Shown here piece after piece: positions 46,495 to 53,211 of a DNA stretch of 64,000 bases (the stretch's first letter is position 1; each line of letters begins with the position of its first letter). A program made the position numbers and the translations under genes. Source of the DNA: Olsenella sp. An285 (lineage in GTDB: Bacteria > Actinomycetota > Coriobacteriia > Coriobacteriales > Atopobiaceae); assembly GCF_002159625.1 (NCBI RefSeq), contig NZ_NFIZ01000008.1, positions 46,585-110,584 of the forward strand, given 5' to 3'. Below the pieces are notes generated by a model. It worked only from the letters and a program-made list of their open reading frames with translations, searched no databases and was not told the DNA's origin.

Positions 46495-46574
46495 GGATCC
46501 CAGGCGATGAGGTCCGCCGCGAGTTCTTTGCGCAGCAAAGCTGTCTGAGCGCCGGACCTCATCGCCTGGGGTCC
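46495..46574. repeat. Variable-stem, conserved-loop element 4 (between nrdD and nrdG)
   Basis: The 22-bp arms, with one wobble (GGATCCCAGGCGATGAGG...), enclose a 36-nt loop CCGCGAGTTCTTTGCG then CAGCAAAGCTGTCTGAGCGC. A competing stem, CTCGCGGCGGA with TCCGCCGCGAG (46488-46523), overlaps the left arm. Confidence 0.85.
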
Positions 46575-46586
46575 GCGCGAAGGCTC

Positions 46587-48809
46587 CTACAGGTGCAGCA
46601 CGCGGTCCTTGATCTCCTCGGTGCGGCCCTGGTTCCAGAACTGGGTGCCGATGTAGCCGCAGGTTCTTCTCGCCACGTTCATCTTGGACTGGTCGCGGTT
46701 GTGGCAGTGCGGGCACTCCCACACGAGCTTGCCGTCGTCCTCCACGATCTGGATCTCGCCGTCGTAGCCGCACACCTGGCAGTAGTCGCTCTTGGTGTTG
46801 AGCTCGGCGTACATGATGTGGTCGTAGATGTACTGCATGACGGAGATGACGGCCTCGAGGTTGTCCTGCATGTCCGGGACCTCCACGTAGGAGATGGCCC
46901 CGCCGGGGGAGAGGCGCTGGAACTCGGACTCGAAGCGCAGCTTGGTGAAGGCGTCGATGGGCTCGGTCACGTGGACGTGGTAGCTGTTGGTGATGTAGCC
47001 CTTGTCCGTGATGCCCGGGACGATGCCAAAGCGGCGCTGCAGGCACTTGGCGAACTTGTACGTGGTGGACTCGATCGGCGTGCCGTAGAGCGAGTAGTCG
47101 ATGTTCTCGGCGGCCTTCCACTCGGCGCACTTGTCGTTCATGTGCTGCATGACGGCCAGGGCGAACGGCGTGGCCTCCTTGTCCGTGTGGCTGTGGCCGG
47201 TCATGGCCTTGACGCACTCGTAGAGGCCGGCGTAGCCGAGGCTGATGGTGGAGTAGCCGCCGTAGAGGAGCTTGTCGATCTTCTCGCCCTTCTTGAGGCG
47301 CGCGAGGGCGCCGTACTGCCAGAGGATCGGCGCGGCGTCGGAGGTGGTGCCGAGCAGGCGCTCGTGGCGGCAGCGCAGGCCGCGGTGGCAGAGCTCCAGG
47401 CGCTCGTCGAAGATCTCCCAGAACTTGTCCATGTCGCGGTTGGCGGAAAGGGCCACGTCAACGAGGTTGATGGTCACGACGCCCTGGTTGAAGCGGCCGT
47501 AGTACTTGGGCTTGCCCGGCTCGTAGTTGCCGGCGTTGGCCACGTTGTCGTAGCCGTTGCCCGAGCGGTCCGGCGTGAGGAAGGAGCGGCAGCCCATGCA
47601 GGTGTAGCAGTCGCCGTTGCCCTCGGTCTCGCCCTTGGAGAGCTTGTACTCGCGCATCTTCTTCTCGGAGATGTAGTCCGGCACCATGCGCTTGGCCGTG
47701 CACTTGGCGGCGAGCTTGGTGAGGTAGAAGTAGGGCGTGCCCTCGCGGACGTTGTCCTCCTCGAGCACGTAGATGAGCTTGGGGAAGGCGGGGGTGATCC
47801 AGACGCCGTCCTCGTTCTTGACGCCCTGGTAGCGCTGCTTGAGCATCTCCTCGATGCACATGGCCAGGTCGGCCTTCTCCTGCTCGTTCTTGGCCTCGTT
47901 GAGGTACATGAACACGGTGATGAAGGGGGCCTGTCCGTTGGTGGTCATGAGGGTGACCACCTGGTACTGGATGGTCTGCACGCCGCGGGCGACCTCCTCG
48001 CGCAGGCGCCCCTCGACGATCTGGGCCATCTTCTCCTCGCCGGGGTGGGCGTCGATGGCGGCCATCTCGGCCTCCACCTGGCGGCGGATCTTCTGGCGGG
48101 AGACGTCCACGAAGGGCGCGAGGTGCGTGAGCGAGATGGACTGGCCGCCGTACTGGCAGGAGGCCACCTGGGCGATGATCTGCGTGGCGATGTTGCAGGC
48201 GGTGGAGAAGCTGTGCGGGCGCTCGATGAGGGTGCCGGAGATCACGGTGCCGTTCTGCAGCATGTCCTCGAGGTTGATGAGGTCGCAGTTGTGCATGTGC
48301 TGCGCGAAGTAGTCGGAGTCGTGGAAGTGGATGATGCCCTCGTTGTGGGCCTCCACGATGTCGGCGGGGAGCAGCTCGCGCATGGTGAGGTCCTTGGAGA
48401 CCTCGCCGGCCATGTAGTCGCGCTGGACGGAGACGACGGTGGGGTTCTTGTTGGAGTTCTCCTGCTTGACCTCCTCGTTGTTGCACTCGATGAGCGCGAG
48501 GATCTTGTCGTCCGTCGTGTTCTTGTGGCGCTTCTGGTTCTGCACGTAGCGGTAGATGATGTACTTGCGGGCCACCTCAAAGTGGTCGAGGGCCATGAGC
48601 TGGTCCTCCACGAGGTCCTGGACCTCCTCCACCGTGACGGTGTGGCCGGCCTCCATGCACTCGTCCGTGACGTTGAGGGAGGCGAACTTGACCTCGCGCT
48701 CGGTGAGGCGCTCGCTCTGGGGCACCTCCTCGTTGGCGGCGCGGATGGCGTTCTCGATTTTGGAGATGTCGAAGGTGACCTCCGAGCCGTTGCGCTTGAT
48801 GATCTTCAT
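46587..48809 (-). CDS. nrdD: Anaerobic ribonucleoside-triphosphate reductase
   Basis: The 740-residue class III enzyme makes dNTPs without oxygen. An N-terminal ATP cone (MKIIKRNGSEVTFDISKIEN to about 95) allows allosteric control. The catalytic domain has the FHDSDYFAQHMHNCDLINLE block. Near the C-terminus four cysteines bind zinc (CQVCGYDGEI and CPHCHNRDQ), and the glycyl radical site is ARRTCGYIGTQ (Gly near 718). The ATG at 48809 follows GGGGAGTGAGACAGGCC. NrdR-like boxes lie upstream. Confidence 0.96.
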   Translation of the reverse strand: MKIIKRNGSEVTFDISKIENAIRAANEEVPQSERLTEREVKFASLNVTDECMEAGHTVTVEEVQDLVEDQLMALDHFEVARKYIIYRYVQNQKRHKNTTDDKILALIECNNEEVKQENSNKNPTVVSVQRDYMAGEVSKDLTMRELLPADIVEAHNEGIIHFHDSDYFAQHMHNCDLINLEDMLQNGTVISGTLIERPHSFSTACNIATQIIAQVASCQYGGQSISLTHLAPFVDVSRQKIRRQVEAEMAAIDAHPGEEKMAQIVEGRLREEVARGVQTIQYQVVTLMTTNGQAPFITVFMYLNEAKNEQEKADLAMCIEEMLKQRYQGVKNEDGVWITPAFPKLIYVLEEDNVREGTPYFYLTKLAAKCTAKRMVPDYISEKKMREYKLSKGETEGNGDCYTCMGCRSFLTPDRSGNGYDNVANAGNYEPGKPKYYGRFNQGVVTINLVDVALSANRDMDKFWEIFDERLELCHRGLRCRHERLLGTTSDAAPILWQYGALARLKKGEKIDKLLYGGYSTISLGYAGLYECVKAMTGHSHTDKEATPFALAVMQHMNDKCAEWKAAENIDYSLYGTPIESTTYKFAKCLQRRFGIVPGITDKGYITNSYHVHVTEPIDAFTKLRFESEFQRLSPGGAISYVEVPDMQDNLEAVISVMQYIYDHIMYAELNTKSDYCQVCGYDGEIQIVEDDGKLVWECPHCHNRDQSKMNVARRTCGYIGTQFWNQGRTEEIKDRVLHL

Positions 48810-48880
48810 GGCCTGTCTCACTCCCCGTAAAATAAGCGCCCGGAAGGGCGCGCTGAGCTGCTCGTAAGGCGGTTCCGGCA

Positions 48881-48960
48881 CACACCATATAGTGTGCGCG
48901 AGAACCACTATGACACAAGTGGTAGTGGTCGTGTGTCAACAAAAACACAAGATATTGTTG
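48881..48960 (-). promoter_or_regulatory. NrdR-box-like sites and promoter region of nrdD
   Basis: CACACCATATAGTGTG (48881-48896) is a near-perfect palindrome, and ACACAAGATATTGTTG (48945-48960) is a second, weaker match to the NrdR box (ACACWATATATWGTGT). TTGTTGACACACGAC on the minus strand between them could supply a -35 box. Confidence 0.6.
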
Positions 48961-48969
48961 ATAAGGTGC

Positions 48970-49171
48970 TGATATGCTGTCGATAATCCATATAGCCGCA
49001 GGTAGGGAAAATGCGGTCCGAAAAAGCATTCCCTCAAATTGACATTGATGTTTCCGTGAGCGGCTCGGCGGGTGGCGCGGCGCCCGCAAGGGGTAGAGTT
49101 GAGGTCGCTCACAAGAACCGCGGCGGGGGCGTGCCGCCCCGCGCGCCGCGTGGCATGCAAGGGGGACGCAC
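48970..49171 (+). promoter_or_regulatory. Upstream region of the aminotransferase gene
   Basis: CCGCA (near 48998) and TGCGG (near 49011) form a small hairpin and AAATTGACATTGATG (near 49035) holds a TTGACA. No further gene or structure stands out. Confidence 0.3.
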
Positions 49172-50332
49172 ATGGACTTCTCAAAGCGGCTCGACCTGTT
49201 TGGCGACGAGGTGTTCGCGGCGCTCAACGTGAAGCGGCGCGAGCTCGAGGCCGCGGGCCGGCAGGTCTTTGACCTCTCGGTGGGCACGCCTGACTTCGAG
49301 CCGCCCGCCCACGTGGTGGACGCGCTGCTCAGGAGCGCGGCGAACCCGGCCAACTGGAAGTACTCGCTGCACGACAAGGACGAGCTGCTCGACGCCGTCT
49401 GCGGCTACTACGAGAGCCGCTTTGGCGTGGCCGGCATCACGCGCGACATGGTGGCGAGCTGCCGCGGCACCCAGGAGGGCCTGGGCTACGTGTGCGCCGC
49501 GCTGGCGGACCCGGGCGACGTGGGCCTCGTGCCCGACCCGTGCTACCCCGTCTTCCAGAACGCGACGCTGCTCGCCGGGGCCAAGCCGTTCTACTACCCG
49601 CTCACGGCCGAGCACGACTTCCTGCCGCACCTGGCCGACGTTCCCGCGGACGTGGCGGACGCGGCCAAGTACCTCATCCTCTCGCTCCCCGCCAACCCCG
49701 TGGGCTCGGTGGGCACGCCGGAGGTCTACGAGGAGGCCATCGCCTTCGCCCGCGAGCACGACCTCGTGGTCATCCACGACAACGCCTACTCGGACATCGT
49801 CTTCGACGGGGAGGCCGGCGGGTCGTTCCTCTCGTACCCGGGCGCGCTCGAGGTGGGCGTCGAGTTCCTCTCGCTCTCCAAGTCCTTCAACGTGACGGGC
49901 GCGCGCCTGTCCTTCCTGGTGGGCCGCCCGGACGTGGTGGCCGCCGCGAGGAAGCTCCGCGGCCAGGTGGACTTTGGCATGTTCTACCCCGAGCAAGACG
50001 CCGCGATCGCCGCGCTCACGGGCCCGCGCGACTCCGTCGAGCGCCAGCGCCTGCTCTACCAGGAGCGTCGCGACGCCCTCTGCGACGGCCTGGAGGCCAT
50101 AGGCTGGGAGCGCCCCAACGCGCACGGTTCGATGTTCGTCTGGGCGCGCCTGCCGCACGGGCGCACGGACTCCGTGTCCTTCTCGCTCGAGCTCATGGAG
50201 CGCGCCGGCGTGATCGTGACGCCGGGCGCGAGCTTTGGCCCCTCGGGCGAGGGCTATGTGCGCATGGCGCTGGTCATGGGGCCGGAGCGCCTGCGCGAGG
50301 CCGTGGCCGCCATCGCCGCGTCCGGGCTCTAG
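49172..50332 (+). CDS. Class I/II PLP-dependent aminotransferase
   Basis: The 386-residue fold-type I enzyme has VGTPDFEPPAHVVDAL near the start, the pyridine-contacting loop around SCRGTQEGLGYVCAAL, SLPANPVGSVGTPE, and the PLP lysine in SLSKSFNVTGARLSFLVG. The pattern resembles LL-diaminopimelate or other dicarboxylic aminotransferases; the exact substrate is open. GCAAGGGGGACGCAC precedes the ATG. The HAD gene follows 9 bp later in the same direction, suggesting an operon. Confidence 0.88.
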   Translation: MDFSKRLDLFGDEVFAALNVKRRELEAAGRQVFDLSVGTPDFEPPAHVVDALLRSAANPANWKYSLHDKDELLDAVCGYYESRFGVAGITRDMVASCRGTQEGLGYVCAALADPGDVGLVPDPCYPVFQNATLLAGAKPFYYPLTAEHDFLPHLADVPADVADAAKYLILSLPANPVGSVGTPEVYEEAIAFAREHDLVVIHDNAYSDIVFDGEAGGSFLSYPGALEVGVEFLSLSKSFNVTGARLSFLVGRPDVVAAARKLRGQVDFGMFYPEQDAAIAALTGPRDSVERQRLLYQERRDALCDGLEAIGWERPNAHGSMFVWARLPHGRTDSVSFSLELMERAGVIVTPGASFGPSGEGYVRMALVMGPERLREAVAAIAASGL

Positions 50333-50341
50333 GGGGCGCTC

Positions 50342-51205
50342 GTGGCAGAGAAGAACGCGACGGGCGAGAAGGGCGCGACGGGCGAGAGGGGCCGCGTCCC
50401 GGGCATCGTGACGCCGGGGGAGTGGACCACGCCCACGCGCGTGCGCGCCTGCCTCTTTGACGTGGACGGTACCACGCTCAGCCTCTCGCAGAACTGCGAG
50501 CCCGCCTCCACGCGCGAGGCCATCCACCGGCTCGCGGCGGCGGGGATCGTGCCGCTCCTGGCAACGGGGCGCGCCTCGTACCTGCTGGAGAAGATCGACC
50601 TCTCCGAGTTTGGCGGGGCCGTGCTCATAAACGGTCAGCTCGTCGAGGCAGACGGTCGCGTCATCCACTCCAACCCCATGGACAGGGACGACGTCAAGAC
50701 GGTGGTGGAGCAGGTCCGCGCCGGGCTCTACACCTGCCTCTTCATGGAGCGCGACCGCATGTACATGAGCGCGATGGACGAGCGCGCCCAGGCCATGGTG
50801 GACCTCACGCACAACCACTACGAGGCCGGCGACGTGTCGTGGGCGCTCGAGAACGACGTCTACCAGCTCAACGTCATGGTGGGCCCGGGCGAGGAGCGGG
50901 TGGTCCTCGACGCCACGCGCCACACCAAGGCGACCCGCTGGAGCGACGTCTTCGCGGACGTCATGCCGGACACGGGCGGGAAGGACGCGGGCGTGCGCAT
51001 CCTGCTGGACGCCCTGGGCATCGCGCCCGAGGAGTGCGTGGCCTTTGGCGACGGCGGCAACGACGTCGACATGTTCGGCGTGGTGGGCACCTCCGTCGCC
51101 ATGGGCAACGGAGGTGCCGAGGCAAAGGCGGCGGCGACCTACGTCACCGACCACATAGACGAGGACGGTGTCTGGAACGCCTGCGTCCGTCTCGGCCTTC
51201 TGTAA
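50342..51205 (+). CDS. HAD-IIB (Cof-type) hydrolase; stop codon supplied by a REP element
   Basis: This 287-residue phosphatase has motif I CLFDVDGTTLSLS, motif II LLATGRASYL and motif IV AFGDGGNDVDMFG. The first 30 residues (MAEKNATGEKGATGERG...) precede the fold and are low-complexity; they contain an in-frame GAGAAGAAC word at 50348. The last codons run into a REP palindrome whose TAA ends the protein after RLGLL. It follows the aminotransferase by 9 bp. The substrate is unknown. Confidence 0.88.
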   Translation: MAEKNATGEKGATGERGRVPGIVTPGEWTTPTRVRACLFDVDGTTLSLSQNCEPASTREAIHRLAAAGIVPLLATGRASYLLEKIDLSEFGGAVLINGQLVEADGRVIHSNPMDRDDVKTVVEQVRAGLYTCLFMERDRMYMSAMDERAQAMVDLTHNHYEAGDVSWALENDVYQLNVMVGPGEERVVLDATRHTKATRWSDVFADVMPDTGGKDAGVRILLDALGIAPEECVAFGDGGNDVDMFGVVGTSVAMGNGGAEAKAAATYVTDHIDEDGVWNACVRLGLL

Positions 51206-51230
51206 ATTGGGGACTGTCCCCAATTCACAG
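51200..51230. repeat. REP-like palindrome, family 1
   Basis: CTGTAAATTGGGGACTG then TCCCCAATTCACAG (one mismatch). It contains the stop codon of the HAD gene and lies upstream of the nitroreductase ribosome site. Confidence 0.85.
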
Positions 51231-51259
51231 ACTGCCTAACTACCGGAAAGGGGAGTCAC

Positions 51260-51838
51260 ATGAACGGGATGGAGTTCCAGGACCTGGTGGCCGCGTCGAG
51301 GACCTACCGGCGCTTCAGCGACAAGCGCGTGGGGAGCACCGTCCTCACGGGCCTCGTTGACGCGGCGCGCCTGGCGCCGTGCGGCAACAACATGCAGCTC
51401 CTGCGCTTCCGCGTGGTGGGCGAGAAGGACGAGTGCGACGCCGTCTTCGGCCACCTGCGCTGGGCGGCCCTCTACAAGGACTGGGACGGCCCGACCGAGG
51501 GCGAGCGCCCGCACGGCTACGTGGTGATCTGCGTTCCCGACAACCTGGCCGACAACCCCATCCGCCTCATCGACGTTGGCATCGCCGCGCAGACCATGGC
51601 GCTCGCCGCCTGCGCGCGCGGGCTCGGGTGCTGCATGCTGAGGAGCTTCGACGAGGGTCTCGCGGCCGAGCTCGCGCTGCCCGAGGGGCTCGTCCCCGCG
51701 CTCGTGCTCGCCGTGGGCGGGCGCGGCGAGCGCGTCTGCCTGGAGGGGCCCGACACCGAGCACGGCCTCGCGTACTGGCGCGAGGCCGACGGCACCCACT
51801 GCGTGCCCAAGCTGCGGCTGGAGGACCTGCTCGTCTAG
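51260..51838 (+). CDS. Nitroreductase family protein
   Basis: The 192-residue flavoprotein opens with FQDLVAASRTYRRFSDKRV (the FMN-binding R-S/T-x-R pattern) and has LAPCGNNMQLLRFRVV and IDVGIAAQTMALAACARGLG. It is an FMN-dependent NAD(P)H oxidoreductase of unknown substrate. GAAAGGGGAGTCAC precedes the ATG. A terminator hairpin overlaps its stop. Confidence 0.9.
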   Translation: MNGMEFQDLVAASRTYRRFSDKRVGSTVLTGLVDAARLAPCGNNMQLLRFRVVGEKDECDAVFGHLRWAALYKDWDGPTEGERPHGYVVICVPDNLADNPIRLIDVGIAAQTMALAACARGLGCCMLRSFDEGLAAELALPEGLVPALVLAVGGRGERVCLEGPDTEHGLAYWREADGTHCVPKLRLEDLLV

Positions 51839-51867
51839 TGATGCGAAGGGACAGCCCCTTCGCATCA
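51839..51867. terminator. REP-like palindrome / terminator between convergent genes
   Basis: TGATGCGAAGGGACAG then CCCCTTCGCATCA. Its GGGACAG core is shared with family 2. Confidence 0.75.
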
Positions 51868-51882
51868 TCTCGGCGTGCGCCC

Positions 51883-52542
51883 TTACGCGAACGCGCGGTG
51901 CAGGCGCGAGCGCCCCTCGGCGTCCGTGAAGGCGATGATCTTGTCGCCCGCGACAAAGCGTGTGTCGCCCTTGGGGACGATGATGTCCCCGTCCCTGTCT
52001 ACGGCCACGAGGATGGTCGATCCGGGCAGCTCGACGTCGCGCAGGGCCTCGCCCACCACGCGCGACCCGGGGCGCACCTCCACGCGCACGACGGCGTGGC
52101 CGTCCTTGCCCAGGCGCAGAATCGTGAAGACGTCGCGCAGATCGAGCCCCTCCTGCACGGAGCGGGCCAGAAGCTCGGCCTGGTTGATGCCCACGTCCAC
52201 GCCCATGCCCTCGTTGAACATCCAGGCGTTGACCGGGTTGTTCACGCGCGCCACCACGCGGCCGACGCTGTACTCCATCTTGGCCAGCGTGGAGACCACG
52301 AGGTTGACCTCGTCGGAGCCCGTCGCCGCAACGACGACGTCTGCGTGGAGGATTCCGGCGCGCTCCAGCATGATGGGGTCCGCGCCGTTGCCCAGGATCA
52401 CGTCGCGCTCGCCAAACTGCGCGCGCAGCCGCGCCACGTGGTCCTTTCGGCTCTCGATGATGCGGATGCGGTAGCCGTCCTCGGCGAGCAGAGACGCGAG
52501 GTAGGTGCCGGTCTTGCCGCCGCCAACTATGATGATGTCCAT
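51883..52542 (-). CDS. trkA: TrkA family potassium uptake regulatory protein (second copy)
   Basis: The 219-residue protein has an RCK_N Rossmann domain (MDIIIVGGGKTGTYLASLL; VVVAATGSDEVNLV) and an RCK_C/TrkA_C domain (about 135-215: VEVRPGSRVVGEALRDVELP). RCK proteins gate TrkH/KtrB potassium channels in response to ATP/ADP or NAD(H). It is the last gene of the ATPase-trkA-trkA run, 9 bp after its partner; no channel gene is in the window. Confidence 0.9.
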   Translation of the reverse strand: MDIIIVGGGKTGTYLASLLAEDGYRIRIIESRKDHVARLRAQFGERDVILGNGADPIMLERAGILHADVVVAATGSDEVNLVVSTLAKMEYSVGRVVARVNNPVNAWMFNEGMGVDVGINQAELLARSVQEGLDLRDVFTILRLGKDGHAVVRVEVRPGSRVVGEALRDVELPGSTILVAVDRDGDIIVPKGDTRFVAGDKIIAFTDAEGRSRLHRAFA

Positions 52543-52551
52543 GGTGACCTC

Positions 52552-53205
52552 CTACTCGCTCTTGCCGATCATATAGCGGAACTTGGCCGAGGCGCTCGAT
52601 GCCACGGCGGCATAGATCACGTCGCCGTGCTCGAGCACGGTCCCCAGCGTGGGGATGAAGGTCTCGTTGTTGCGCGAGACCGCCACGACCTCGACCTCGC
52701 CGATGGCCGTGACCTCCCGCACGGGGCGGCCCTCCAGGAGGGCAGGCACGTCGCTGCGCACGAGCTGCACGTCCCCGGAGCCCACCTCTAGGACCGTGTC
52801 CATCTCCTGGTAGGTGAGCAACTCGCAGGCGTGGCGGATGCCCCAGTCGGTGGTCGAGATGGTCTGGATGCCCAGGCGGCGGTAGGCCTCGGCCTTGCTG
52901 ATGTCGTAGAGGCGGGCGATGACGCGGGGGACGCGGTAGGTGTCGCGCGCCACGCGGGCGATGACGATGTTGGCCTCGTCGGACGAGGTGCAGGCGATGA
53001 CGGCGCTCGCGCGGTCGATGCCCGCGTCCGCGAGGACGTCGCGGTCAAAGCCGACGCCCGTCACGCGCCTCCCGGCAAAGTCCTCGCCCAGCGCCTCGAG
53101 CTCCTCGGGGTCGCGGTCGATGACGGTTACCTCGTGTCCCTGGCGGCAGAGCCTCTCGGCGAGGCCTCGCCCCATGTGGCCGGCGCCCACAACGATGACG
53201 TTCAT
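52552..53205 (-). CDS. trkA: TrkA family potassium uptake regulatory protein (first copy)
   Basis: The 217-residue protein has an RCK_N domain with MNVIVVGAGHMGRGLAERLC and VIACTSSDEANIVIARVARD, and a divergent RCK_C half (VQLVRSDVPALLEGRPVREV). It begins 6 bp after the P-type ATPase stop. Two different TrkA proteins in tandem often act together; one is the typical nucleotide sensor and the other a partner. Confidence 0.9.
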   Translation of the reverse strand: MNVIVVGAGHMGRGLAERLCRQGHEVTVIDRDPEELEALGEDFAGRRVTGVGFDRDVLADAGIDRASAVIACTSSDEANIVIARVARDTYRVPRVIARLYDISKAEAYRRLGIQTISTTDWGIRHACELLTYQEMDTVLEVGSGDVQLVRSDVPALLEGRPVREVTAIGEVEVVAVSRNNETFIPTLGTVLEHGDVIYAAVASSASAKFRYMIGKSE

Positions 53206-53211
53206 GATGAC

